Shown: piece by piece, positions 25,601 through 35,982 of the stretch
How positions within the stretch are numbered: position 1 is the first letter of the stretch
Layout: each line of letters starts with the position of its first letter
Source of the DNA: Triticum aestivum
Taxonomy: Eukaryota; Streptophyta; Magnoliopsida; Poales; Poaceae
Direction: 5' to 3'
Assembly: GCF_018294505.1 (NCBI RefSeq)
Contig: NC_057811.1
Span: forward strand, 23,770,025-23,834,024
DNA length: 64,000 bases
The notes under the pieces: generated by a model
The model's input: the letters and a program-made list of their open reading frames with translations, nothing else
Databases searched by the model: none
Told to the model about the DNA's origin: nothing
Position numbers and translations under genes: made by a program

Positions 25601-25921
25601 GACGTAGTGTCGTGCCAGCAGAGGAGAGATGCGCATCCATGGGTTCAGTGGTCGGGGCAACGAAGGTACACGAGAAGGTTACGTTGTTGTTGTTCTCGTT
25701 GGCATGTAGGAGGAGGAGGGATGAGCGGCAACATAGGGGGGGTGAGGTGTCTCATCTTTCCCTCTTGTCGACCTTTGAATCTTTGATACTTAGGCTGGTT
25801 GCCCGACTGCTCACAGTTGCAAGGGTTTGGGGAGTTGTGGAGTCGTAATCAATAAGGAGGCCGCAATATCTATGCGCGGTGAGCGACCTCTGGAAGAAGC
25901 GGCCCTCCACATAGGACAGTA
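22607..25921. repeat. Tandem unit, copy 3 (truncated right end)
   Basis: Matches 1541-4880 and 7868-11207, with more differences than those two have from each other, then stops at ...ACATAGGACAGTAC (25921). From 25922 the sequence is the 5' leader of a CACTA element. In a tandem duplication the last copy is the one that continues into the original neighbour, so 25921/25922 marks the ancestral right-hand border or a later deletion at that border. Confidence 0.88.
23874..24074 (+). pseudogene. Exon-like open frame intact only in copy 3
   Basis: A 66-codon frame containing HYKSSAWITCKYRG and AVDVPDEQGELKVPASFTR is open in copy 3. The equivalent places in copies 1 and 2 have extra bases (CATCAGGCATGG against CATCGGCATGG) that shift the frame. 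It is followed by about 580 bases with an AATAAA near 24642, so it may be the last exon and 3' untranslated region of an older gene. I do not recognise the protein. Confidence 0.25.
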
Positions 25922-26245
25922 CTCTGTTTTTTCTGGACGGCGAGGGGAGGGCATTTGGGTGCTCTAGCTCACCTCCTATGCACATGAGGTGTTCGATGAA
26001 ATGCCCGAGCCTCACTAGTTAAGCTTTCTCCTCTCGAAGCTCGACCTCCAAACTCCATTTTCCCCGAGATTTGCATAGGTTTAGCAGTCCGTCAGGTCAT
26101 GTCCCCATCTTCACCACCGTCGATCGCCCGCGCCGATCTCGTCGCTGGCACCACTGTGGTGAGCCCCTTCTTCTTATCTTCTTTCTGAAAGAAAATAATT
26201 CTTACTTTAGATAGATACTTGTCTAATTATATATAATGCACGCAG
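25922..26245 (+). promoter_or_regulatory. CACTA transcript leader, truncated
   Basis: This leader is the inverted counterpart of about 36460-36770 in the inner element. It contains CATGAGGTGTTCGATGAAATG and a 5' untranslated exon ending at a good donor (GTGGTGAGCC, about 26157). An intron runs to the acceptor GCACGCAG at 26245, directly before the transposase start. The TATA box and terminal repeat that should precede it are missing. Confidence 0.7.
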
Positions 26246-26447
26246 ATGAACCGACAATGGATGGTGATAGACACACCTCCGAGTACGTTAAGGGCGTGCA
26301 TAATTTTCTTGAAGTGGCTGAGGCAAACAAGCAGAATGGTTTTATGTGTTGTCCATGCCCTAATTGTGGGAATACGAAGTCTTACTCTGACCGGACATGC
26401 TTTATAAGGGTTTCATGCCACACTATAATGTTTGGACGAGGCACGGA
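26246..26447 (+). pseudogene. CACTA transposase, first part
   Basis: The start is taken at 26246, directly after a splice acceptor. It encodes the N-terminal transposase-associated domain: EYVKGVHNFLEVAEANKQNG followed by CCPCPNCGN, a CxCxxC zinc-type motif seen in CACTA TNP2 proteins. There is a small frame-breaking deletion near 26258, and a longer one near 26395 between SYSDR and LYKGFMPHYNVW. The frame is then cut by the inner CACTA insertion at 26447 and resumes at 37066 after one copy of gga is removed. Confidence 0.85.
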
Positions 26448-26680
26448 CACTAGTAGAAAAAGGGCCATTTGCCCCGGTTCATAAGGCCCATCTGTCCCGG
26501 TTGGGGAACCGGTACTAAAGGGTCGTTACTAATGCCTAGGCCTTTAGTCCCGGTTCTTATACTAACTGGGACAGATGGGCCTCCACGTGGCCGGTGCTGT
26601 GAGCCCAGGCAGGAGGCACTTTAGTCCCGGTTGGTGGCACCAACCGGGACCAATAGGCATCCACGCCTCAGCCGTTCAGG
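26448..26680. repeat. Inner CACTA 3' terminal and subterminal repeats
   Basis: The terminal inverted repeat is followed by several CCCGGTT and AACCGGGAC motifs in both directions. They correspond, inverted, to 53455-53660 at the 3' end of the outer element. In En/Spm-type transposons such subterminal repeats bind the TNPA-type protein. Confidence 0.85.
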
Positions 26681-27023
26681 GGCTAGGGTTTTTGTTTTTT
26701 TTCTGAAAGGGGGTGGATTTGGGGGTTTTGTATGGTTAATTAAGGTGTTTCATATATTGTGTTAGGTAGCTAATTAATTAATAGAGAGAAGTGTCCTCTC
26801 TTATCTCCGTGCTTGTACGTACTATACGCATAGAGAGGCCCTCGACACGCTAGCTAGTAAGAAAATGAAGGAAACCATTAAGTACATAAGTTCGTCATGC
26901 ATACCGAGAGAAGTGATCGACCTCTCCTTCTCCGAGAGATTGGTCGAACAACAAGTTTTCATGTTATCTATCCGACGCTACTTGCTACATACATATACAA
27001 TATGTAAGATCTCTTACAATCCC

Positions 27024-30000
27024 CTAGCATTTGAACTCAACTTCCACATGGTATTCTCCGGCTTTATTGATGACGTGGTCAAGAAAGAATCCCGCCAATT
27101 CCTCTTGAATTGCTTTCATGCGATCTTGTGGTAGGAGTTCATTCCGCATCTGCCACGTCTAATTTGAAGAAGGGGGTAAATACATATATATGAATGAAAC
27201 TCAACAGAAATGATGGTGTAATAAAATGAAATTGTGAATATTACTGCTTACGCACTTCATATTGTCTTTTAGAGTAGCCCCGCTTATCTTTGCAAGTCGC
27301 GTTGTAGATGAACTCGCACACGTAGTATCCACAGTAATCATTCCCTTGTTCCTGCCACAAGCACTTTACGAGAAATAGAGGTCAATCAAACTGATAATGA
27401 AGCATTATAAATGGCATTGATGAAAGTAGCTAGAATCAACGGGAAATGCGCGCAACTAGCTAGCTAGTAGTACTTACTTTCGGGTATGTATATCGCAGCT
27501 CCTTCGGCAGTCCCGGAGCTTCTGCGGTGAACTGTTTCCAAACCCTGCAAGACAAAGAAAATAATTATTACTTACGATATCAGGAAATGAACAAAAAGTT
27601 GTCGATATGGTGCGATAATGATCGATTGAACTTACTTGTTGAGAATTTTAGTCTTGTCCGCATAGGTCTCGGGATCTTTTCGTCTCGAGTCTAAGACGGT
27701 TACTAGTCCCCGCTCAAGCTTAATCTCCAGGAGAATATAGTGGAAGCTGTGCACGCATGCATAACTCATCAATTACATTACTATAACCTCGCTCGAGTAA
27801 TAATAAGGGAAACCGAATATGCACACGACAGTAACACTCACTTGAAGTTGTAAGGAAAGAGTATTAAATATTTGTTTTGATTTATTAACAATGATTTGAG
27901 CAAGTTGGCCTTGGCATCTTCGGCGTTCTTTTTAACCTGAAATTCATCTATGAGATTTGTGTTAATGAACCCAATATCATACATTTCTGCTTTTCTGCAC
28001 TCGACAATCTTCAATCTGCATAATATAGTGAGGATAATTATAAATACATGCAATGAAAGAGCTGAGCTATATATAGAGACTTAATGACAGAAGTAGTACT
28101 TACAGACAGTTGCAAGTGACCGATAATTTATCGAGCGCCTTTTGATTGAAGAACTGGAAGAACTCCTCAAATGGAACATGCAACAGATCAATTCCAACGA
28201 GGTCGTGCTTCTCTTTAACTCTCAGATACAAAGTATTCGTCCCCCCAGACTCTCTGCAGGTTTTCATGTACCAATTATGGAATCTTCGCATTATCGTTGT
28301 TAGAGATTTTTCATCTTTGACGAGAGGCTTCCCGTACTCGTATCTGTGTTCGTCCACCTCCAAGAAATCATAATGTACATCGTCGGGCAGGTAATCTCCA
28401 AGATTGCAATAACCGGGCACCATCCCCGGAGCATTAGCGATGATGTCGCTAGACACATTGAGCGGGGGGCACGATTGGTTCGCTTGTTCGCCGAGCTGGG
28501 CAATTTTTTTCCCAGCTGCTCATCGTTCTTTTAACCTTTGATCACTGAAGGTACTTCCCGACCCCTCCGCTTCGGGATATGCCTTTTTAGTAACGCGCTC
28601 ATAGTTGGTTTTCGGCGGAGACTTTGGTGGTTTCCTCAGGGCATCGATAGTGCGCTTTGCTTTCACCGGATCTACCTTCTCCTCCGGAGGTGGATGTCTC
28701 TCTGCTTTCGCCCCTTCAAAGAAGTCCTTCACTTCTTTTTGCACGATCTTCTTGTGTTCTTCCATGGTCATCTCGTACGGTAACTTCTCTAGAGGCTTGA
28801 GAGGTGGACCGTATCTGTATTGCCTCCCGCCTCTGGCTGTACTGCTAGACGCCGGAGCAGACGGAGCGGCTGTGGCTGTCTTCTTTCGTGCTTGCTTACG
28901 AGGCGGAGGAGAAGGACAACGACGCGCCGGAGCAGCCAGGGCGGCGGCGGGTCTCTTCCGCCCTTGCTGGCGAGGCGGAGAAGGAGGAGGCTGGTGGCTG
29001 CTCGGGCGTGCTGGCGCAGGCGGAGAAGGAGGCGGAGTGCCGCCACGCGCCAGAGAAAGAGGCTGAGTGCCCTGATCGTCACTCGCCGGAGGAGGAGGCG
29101 GTGGAGGAGGCGGAGTGCCCTGACTCGGCGGCGGAGGAGGAGGAGGAGGCGGAGGCATCCAGTTCGGAAGGTTGATGAGCTCCTTCCGCCATAGGCATGG
29201 AGTCTTCAGACAAGAACCCAGCCGAGTCTCCCCGTCACCCGTAGGGTGGTCAAGCTGGAGGTCCTCAAATCCTTCTGTGATTTCATCCACCATCACCCTA
29301 GCATATCCTTCTGGAATCGGCCGGCAATGAAAAGCTGCGCCAGGTTCAGGAGGTGCAACAGAGCCAATAGCCGCCTTGACTTTCAATTCCATCCACTGCG
29401 TCATAAGGTGGCAATGTTGAGACTCCGTGATAGCATCTACGGGGTAGCTAGCAGGAGCCGTGAAGACAGGCTCCTGAAGCAACTTCGTGGAAGCCACGCT
29501 GCTTCTCTGCTGAGATGGCGGGGTAGCTTCGGGTGTAGCTTCGGTAGGTCGCGTGCTGCGAACTGCCTCTCGTTCCTCTAGCGCTTGTACCCTTGCGTGC
29601 AGCGCCTGTAGTTGGGTCAACTCCTTTTTCTTCTTCCTCTCCTGGTGTTTGTAACCGCCTGCATAAGGAAATCCAGCCTTCCATGAAAGGGAGCCTGGCG
29701 TGCCTCGTGTCCGTCCGGGGTGCTCAGGATTCTCGAGGGCCTCTGTGAGCTCGTCATTCTCTCTGTCCGGAACGAAGGTCCCTTGCTGCGCCTTTTCGAT
29801 ATACTCCTGAAGCTTCTCGATGGGTGTCTTCAGCTGCTCGTTTGTCCAAACGCACTTCCCTGTTACAGGGTCCAATTTTCCCCCAACCCCGAAGAACCAA
29901 GTCCTGCAACGGTCTGGCCAGCGTCGCGTCTCTGGTTCGATCCCTTTATCAATGAGGTCATTCTCAGCCTTGTCCCACAACGGCCGGGCTTTCAGGTAGC

Positions 30001-30922
30001 CACCTGACCCCGTGCGATGGTGATGCTTCTTCTTTGCAGCATTTTTCTTGTTTGTCGCTAACATCTTCGCTGCTCTCTCAAATTTCTTTTTGGTGACCAA
30101 TTCGGGCCACTGATCTTTGATCTTCTCAAATCGGCCGATGAATTCTGGAGTCTTGTCTTGGTCGACAAACGATGATTTCAGCTCATTCTTCCACCTCCGG
30201 AATAGCTCAGCCATCTTCTTAAGAGCACAAGCCTTGATCATTGGCTTTTTAACTAGATTCTCCGGATCCTCCTCTGGCGGGAAGGTGAAATTTTCCTGCA
30301 GCGCGGTCCAAAGATCAGCTTTCTGCCTATCGCTGACATAAGACACCTGAGAGTCTTTGTCCTTAGGCTTCAACCATTGCTCGATGCTAATCGGGATCAT
30401 GTCCCTCACTAGAACCCCGCACTGAGCATTAAGTTTTTGCTTGGTCCGGAGGGGTTCCATCGGTTGGCCAGCGCGATCAATTTCGATGATCATGTACCTT
30501 TCATCCGCGCGCAACTTTCTCTTCGTGCCTCGTCTCATTACCGAAGTGTTGCTCGATCCGGAGGGCTAAAAAAGAAGAAAAAGAAGAGAGTTAATATGCG
30601 TACATACCAAAAACAATTAATGCATCAATTAGCTATAGTCAGCACATGCTTAATTAATTAATATATATACCTGGCCGGACTCCGTTCGGTCACCGGAGCC
30701 ATCATCACGGTGTCCTTCCCCCTCCATTCGGTCACCGTAGCTGTCATCACGGTGTCCTTCCTCCTCCATTGTCTGATCATCGTCGTAGCCTGCTTCTTCA
30801 TCCTGTCTTTCCAGACCATCGGTGCATGTGTCGTTGAGAAACGACAAGACAACATCAATTCCGTGTGCGATTATCTCCCCCAACACCGCTTCTTTTTCTT
30901 CGTCCCGGGCGTGCGGATCCAT
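27024..30922 (-). pseudogene. CACTA ORF2: Transposase_24 plus Ulp1-type protease, one stop codon
   Basis: Seven exons can be read on the minus strand: 30922-30671, 30565-28104, 28015-27842, 27746-27636, 27544-27478, 27351 to about 27252, and 27149-27024. All have standard GT/AG borders and phases fit, except that the donor of exon 6 is ambiguous. Exon 1 is acidic. Exon 2 carries a basic start, a Transposase_24 (PF03004) type domain (WKNELKSSFV through RWPDRCRTWFFGVGGKL) and a proline-rich region with runs of nine or ten prolines. Exons 3-7 form a C48/Ulp1 cysteine-protease domain: His in FHYILLEI, Asp in VTVLDSR, Cys in GNDYCGYYVCEF. C48 proteases cleave SUMO-like proteins; the role in CACTA elements is not settled. 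One in-frame TGA at 28520-28522 interrupts an otherwise open gene, so it may be recently dead or rely on readthrough. Confidence 0.85.
29080..29165 (-). repeat. Proline-coding trinucleotide repeat
   Basis: GGAGGAGGCGG-type repeats on the plus strand code for two long proline runs in ORF2 on the minus strand. Length changes here would be expected between relatives. Confidence 0.8.
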
Positions 30923-31050
30923 AGTTTCTGCAAATATTTACAACATGGCAATTATTATTCAAACATGACAGATGGATATATTAGTGGCAAACGTTGAACT
31001 AGCTAGCTAAGCACAAAGGAATCATATTAGTGGCCTGGCCTCGACGCTTC

Positions 31051-31140
31051 TCTAGGGTTTGGGGTGGCCTCCGCAACGCTTCAAGGGTTTGGGGTGGCCT
31101 CAACAACGCTTCAAGGGTTCGGGGTGGCCTCGACGACAAT
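31051..31140 (+). repeat. 30-bp minisatellite, three units
   Basis: Three consecutive 30-bp units (31051, 31081, 31111) share AGGGTTTGGGGTGGCCTC and ACAACGCT, with a partial unit before them. They lie between the ORF2 promoter region and ORF2 exon 1, probably inside the 5' intron. Confidence 0.85.
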
Positions 31141-31640
31141 GCTCTTTTAACTTGGTAAATTTGGGTGGCCTCAAGAGAGTTTGTCGATCGGGTAGGGACA
31201 CGGCGGGAGGGGGTAGGAGACCGACATTGTTTTTTTCTAGGGTTTGGGTGTCCACGAGAGTTTTGGTCGAGCGAGAGGGTCGGGGGGTGCTCCGGATGTC
31301 CCCCCTCACTTTAACAAAGAACTACCTTAAAAAAAGACTTGCTTCACCGCGGGTCCTTCTTCATATTTTCCTTTGCTTTTTCTTATATGTTTGTTTTCGT
31401 TTTCAATCTACATTTTCGTACATATGAAAAAAAATAAAGTTTCTATACAAAAGTGCACAATTTTTATGAACAAATTACAACATCTAAATTAACTATACAT
31501 CTAAATAAATATACCTATACATCTGAAATTTTCCTAATCTTAAAACTAAACTAAAATAATCTAAAAACATGTAAAAACATCTAAAAATAGCATCTAAAAA
31601 CATCTAAAAAAACATCTAAAAATCTAATAGCGCTAGCACC
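31141..31640. other. Intron-like sequence with CATCTAAAAA repeats
   Basis: No gene is seen. From 31480 to 31630 there are many loosely spaced ACATCTAAAAA motifs. Position suggests the first intron of ORF2. Confidence 0.5.
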
Positions 31641-32039
31641 CGGCAGGGGCGGAGGGCACGACGGAGGGGCCGGCGCCGGCGCTGGCGGGGCAGGGCAGGG
31701 GTGCAGGGGCGCGGGACAGGGGAGGGGCACGGGAGCAGGCTGGTGGTCACAGGGGGCGGCGGGGCACGGTAGGCGGCGTGTCGGGGCCGGCAGGGGCGCG
31801 AGGGTCGACGCCGTCGTCGGAGCAGAGGGCGTCGGCGGCGGCGGCGAGGACGTTGAGCAGCCTGACGGCGTCGGTGGCGGCGGCGACGACGATGTCGAGC
31901 AGCCTGACGGCGTCAGTGGCGGCCGCGACGGCAAGGTGGAGTAGGGGCGTCGGGCGGCGACGACGAGGAGGAGCAGGGGTGTCGGGGGAAGAAGTGATGG
32001 ATTTGGTCAAAACTGCTAAGTGTTTTCTTATATACCCAG
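31640..32039 (-). promoter_or_regulatory. Internal ORF2 promoter and GC-rich first exon (inner CACTA)
   Basis: On the minus strand a TATATAAG box (32034-32027) is followed by a C/G-rich stretch of about 350 bases that looks like an untranslated first exon. The outer element has the matching arrangement at 50581-50930. The promoter sits at one edge of a block of subterminal-type palindromes, so a protein that binds the transposon ends should also bind here. No initiation data are available. Confidence 0.6.
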
Positions 32040-32262
32040 GCCATTGGTCCCAGTTCATAGCAGCAACCGGGACCAAAGGCCTCTTTTTAGCAGCCCAAAG
32101 GGCGGGAAGCGGTGGCCTTTGGTCCCGGTTGGTGGCACCAACCGGGACTAAAGGGGTGGCATTGGTCCCGGTTGGTGCCGCAAACCGGTACCAATACACC
32201 CCTTTAGTACCGGTTGGTGCCACCAACCGGGACCAAAGGCCTTGTGCTGCTGCGCCAGCGTC
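32040..32262. promoter_or_regulatory. Internal block of subterminal-type palindromes (inner CACTA)
   Basis: Four to five copies of GGTTGGTGCCACCAACC-type palindromes, embedded in TTTAGTCCC / GGGACTAAA or CATTGGTCCC arms, lie between two divergent promoters: the ORF2 TATA at 32034 (minus) and the USE+TATA unit at 32272 (plus). The same motifs form the transposon ends. Confidence 0.8.
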
Positions 32263-32271
32263 GAAAGTTTA

Positions 32272-32314
32272 GTCCCACCTCGCTAGTTGAGAGGGGCGCG
32301 CAGTGGTTTATAAG
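32272..32314 (+). promoter_or_regulatory. USE + TATA promoter of U6/U3 type, unit A (inner)
   Basis: The USE-like GTCCCACCTCG (32272-32282; plant consensus RTCCCACATCG, one difference) is followed by exactly 24 bases and TTTATAAG (32307-32314). In plants the short three-turn spacing marks Pol III snRNA genes, while Pol II snRNA genes have about ten bases more. The predicted start is 32338. Confidence 0.7.
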
Positions 32315-32337
32315 CCCCACTTCCGCACCCCTCTCGA

Positions 32338-32481
32338 GCTCCTCTCCATTGCAGGCTTACGGGCCTAACTGTGACTGCTATGCCTGATGGGCCTACTGGG
32401 CCTTATGCGGGCCTGAATCCTGGCCCAGGGATGGGTTTCTAGTCGTATTCACGCCGTGGTGGCCTAGTAGGTGGCAATTTT
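32338..32481 (+). ncRNA. Candidate Pol III small RNA, unit A (inner CACTA)
   Basis: The predicted transcript runs from a G 31 bases after the first T of the TATA box to a run of eight T (32478-32485), about 142 nt. A homologous unit with the same promoter spacing, start sequence (GCTCCTCTC) and T-run end lies in the outer element at 49961-49820. A long-range stem pairs CCTACTGGGCC (32392-32402) with GGCCTAGTAGG (32461-32471). The outer copy differs at one base that changes G-U to G-C and so keeps the pairing. I recognise no known snRNA, snoRNA or 7SL sequence. Transcription is inferred. Confidence 0.5.
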
Positions 32482-32485
32482 TTTT

Positions 32486-32925
32486 ATTTCTTTCCCAGTT
32501 TTTTTGTTTTCTTTTTTGCTTTATTTTTTTGTTTTGTTTCTACTTACAACAAAATACTTATTTATTTTATTTTATTTTGTTTCTACTTATATATTTGCCA
32601 TTAAAGTTTCTAACAAACAGAGTTCTTTATGAAAATTCTTTTTGCTTTTAATGATTTTGAACAGAAAATACTTTGATAATTTTAGTTGCATCAATTTTAT
32701 ATAATTTTAGTTTCATAAATTTTAGAGGTTGCTTATAATGTTTTGAACAGAAAATACTTTGATAATTTTAGTTTCGTAAATTTTATTTACGTTATTAAAG
32801 TTTATTTTATTTTATTTTATTTTCTTTCTCCTTATATATTTTATTAAAGTTTATATTATTTTGTTTGAAATTACTTATTTATTTTATTTTATGAGAACTC
32901 TTTTTGCTATTAAATTTTCATGCAT
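32486..32925. other. AT-rich stretch
   Basis: T-rich sequence with TTTTATTTTATTTTGTTTC runs and repeated TTTTGAACAGAAAATACTTTG segments (about 32648 and 32742). No gene is seen. It corresponds to the AT-rich stretch at 49480-49810 of the outer element. Confidence 0.7.
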
Positions 32926-32928
32926 TTA

Positions 32929-35855
32929 CTGATTATTTTATTTTGTTTCTCTTTCGAAGTATCAGGGTTTCATACGGAAACTCGTCTGTTACAAAAGGAT
33001 TTCATTTTTTTGAACTTATTTGAACTCCATAGTTTTTTAATGTTCAAAATGCACCATTCAAAGCCACATCATCAATTTTCAACCCTTTCTGACTTCATTT
33101 GTTATTTTTCATGCATTTACTGATTTTTTTCCAGCTATAAGACCCTGAAATTGAAAAGCATTTCAAATGAACTCTGAAAAGGTTAAAAGTTGGCATGGTA
33201 TCATCATTTCACCCACATAGCATGTGCAAGAAAGTAGAGAGTCTGACGGCAAAAACTGGATGCACATCGTGTACAAAACAGACAATCTCTTTTGAATTAT
33301 GAGGGTTTCATATGGAAACTCGTCTGTTACAAAAGGATTTCATTTTTTTGAACTTATTTGAACTCCATAGGTTTTCCAAGTTCAAAATGCACCATTCAAA
33401 GCCATATCATCAATTTTCAACCCTTTCTGACTTCATGTGTTATTTTTCATGCATTTATTGATTTTTTCAGCTATAAGACCCTGAAATTGAAAAGCATTTC
33501 AAATGAACTCTGAAAAGGTTAAAAGTTGGCATGGTATCATCATTTCACCCACATAGCATGTGCAAGAAAGTACAGAGGCGTACGGCAAAAACTGGATGCA
33601 CTTCGTGTACAAAACGGACAATCTCTTTCGAAGGATCAGGGTTTCATACGGAAACTCGTCTGTTACAAAAGGATTTCATTTTTTTGAACTTATTTGAACT
33701 CCATAGTTTTTCTATGTTCAAAATGCACCAGTCAAAGCCACATCATCAATTTTCAACCCTTTTTGACTTCATTTGTTATTTTTCATGCATTTACTAATTT
33801 TTATCAGCTATAAGACCCTGAAATTGAAAAGCATTTCAAAAGAACTCTGAAAAGGTTAAAAGTTGGCATGGTATCATCATTTCACCCACATAGCATGTGC
33901 AAGAAAGTAGAGAGGCTTACGGCAAAAACTTGGTGCACTTCGTGTACAAAACGGACAATCTCTTTCGAAGTATCAGGGTTTCATACGGAAACTCGTCTGT
34001 TACAAAAGAATTTCATTTTTTGAACTTATTTGAACTGCATAGTTTTTCTGTGTTCAAAATGCACCATTCAAAGCCACATCATCAATTTTCAACCCTTTCT
34101 TACTTCATTTGTTATTTTTCATGCATGTACTGATTTTTATCAGCTATAAGACCCTGAAATTGAAAAGCACTACAAATGAACTCTGAAAAGTTTAAAGTTG
34201 GCATGGTATCATCATTTCACCCACATAGCATGTGCAAGAAAGTAGAGAGGCTTACGGCAAAAACTGGATGCACTTCGTGTACAAAACGAACAGTCTCTTT
34301 CGAAGTATCAAGGTTTCGTACGGAAACTCGTCTGTTACAAAAGGATTTCATTTTTTTCAACTTATTTAAACTCCATAGTTTTTCTATGTTCAAAATGCAC
34401 CATTCAAAGCCACATCATCAATTTTCAACCCTTTTTGACTTCATTTGTTATTTTTCATGCATTTGCTGATTTTTTTCAGCTATAAGACCCTAAAATTGAA
34501 AAGCATTTCAAATGAACTCTGAAAAGGTTAAAAGTTGGCATGGTATCATCATTTCACCCACATAGCATGTGCAAGAAAGTAGAGAGGCTTACGGCAAAAA
34601 CTGGATGCACTTCGTGTACAAAACGGACAATCTCTTTCGAAGTATCAGGGTTTCATACGGAAACTCGTCTATTACAAAAGGATTTCATTTTTTTGAACTT
34701 ATTTGAACTCCATAGTTTTTATATGTTCAAAAGGCACCATTCGAAGCCACATCATCAAGTTTTAACCCTTTCTGAGTTCATTTGTTATGCTTAATGCATC
34801 TACTGATTTTTTCAGCTATGAGACCCTGAAATTGAAAAGCATTTCAAAAGAACTCTGAAAAGGTTAAAAGTTGGCATGGTATCATCATTTCACCCACATA
34901 GCATGTGCAAGAAAGTAGAGAGGCTTACGGCAAAAATTGGATGCACTTCGTGTACAAAATGGACAGTCTCTTTCGTAGTATTAGGGTTTCATACGGAAAC
35001 TCGTCTGTTACAAAAGGATTTCATTTTTTCGAACTTATTTGAACTCCATAGTTTTTCTATGTTCAAAATGCACCATTCAAAGCCACATCATCAATTTTCA
35101 ACCTTTTCTGACTTCATTTGTTATTTTTCATGCATTTACTGATTTTTTCCAGCTATAAGACCCTAAAATTGAAAAGCATTTCAAATGAACTCTGAAAAGG
35201 GTAAAAGTTGGCATGGTATCATCATTTCACCCACATAGCATGTGCAAGAAATTAGAGAGGCTTACGGCAAAAACTGGATGCACTTCGTGTACAAAACGGA
35301 CAATCTCTTTCGAAGTATCAGGGTTTCATACGGAAACTTGTCTGTTACAAAAGGATTTCATTTTTTTGAACTTATTTGAACTCCATAGTTTTTATATCAA
35401 AATTCACCATTGAAAGCAACATCATCAATTTTTAACCCTTTCCGACTTCATTTGTTATGTTTAATGCATCTACTGATTTTTTTCAGCTATAAGACCCTGA
35501 AATTGAAAAGCATTTCAAATGAACTCTGAAAAGGTTAAAAGTTGGCATGGTATCATCATTTCACCCACATAGCATGTGCAAGAAAGTAGAGAGGCTTACG
35601 GAAAAAATTGGATGCACTTGGTGTACAAAACGGACAGTCTCTTTCGTAGTACCAGGGTTTCATACGGAAACTCGTCTGTTACAAAAGGATTTCATTTTTT
35701 TGAACTTATTTGACCTCCATAGTTTTTCTATGTTCAAAATGCACTATTCAAAGCCACATCATGAATTTTCAACCCTTTCTCACTTCATTTGCTATTTTTC
35801 ATGCATTTACTGTTTTTTTCAGCTATAAGACCCCGAAATTGAAAAGCACTACAAA
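32929..35855. repeat. Satellite-like array, about 337-bp unit, 8-9 copies
   Basis: The landmark GTTTCATACGGAAAC recurs at 32967, 33305, 33641, 33978, 34313, 34650, 34986, 35323 and 35657, so unit length stays between 334 and 338 bp. Units differ by scattered substitutions. The repeated open frames of 60-97 codons are a by-product of the repeat. A single degraded unit follows the transposase in the outer element (about 48922-49048), so the array arose from a sequence already present in this CACTA family. Confidence 0.97.
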
Positions 35856-35982
35856 TGAACATGGATAGATAAGTGACCAAATTAATAGTAGTTCATCATC
35901 ATATTAAAACCAAAGTACATACATAGTTCAAATTGAACAACATATAGCTCTCTAGAGCATCTAGTTAAACCATACATTGAAA

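Noticed and set aside
28605..29581. Plus-strand frames rich in Arg and Gly
   Set aside because: Antisense shadows of the proline-rich part of ORF2.
32272..32481. U6, U3, U2 or 7SL RNA gene
   Set aside because: Promoter layout fits, but the transcribed part has none of the conserved sequences of those RNAs, so it is reported only as an unknown candidate RNA.
33531..35828. Series of similar 60-97-codon frames starting MVSSFHPHSMCKK
   Set aside because: They are one per unit of the 337-bp satellite and end at different places. No start context or splice signals support them.
32929..35855. CRISPR-like array
   Set aside because: Units are about 337 bp, contiguous and without spacers, in a plant genome.
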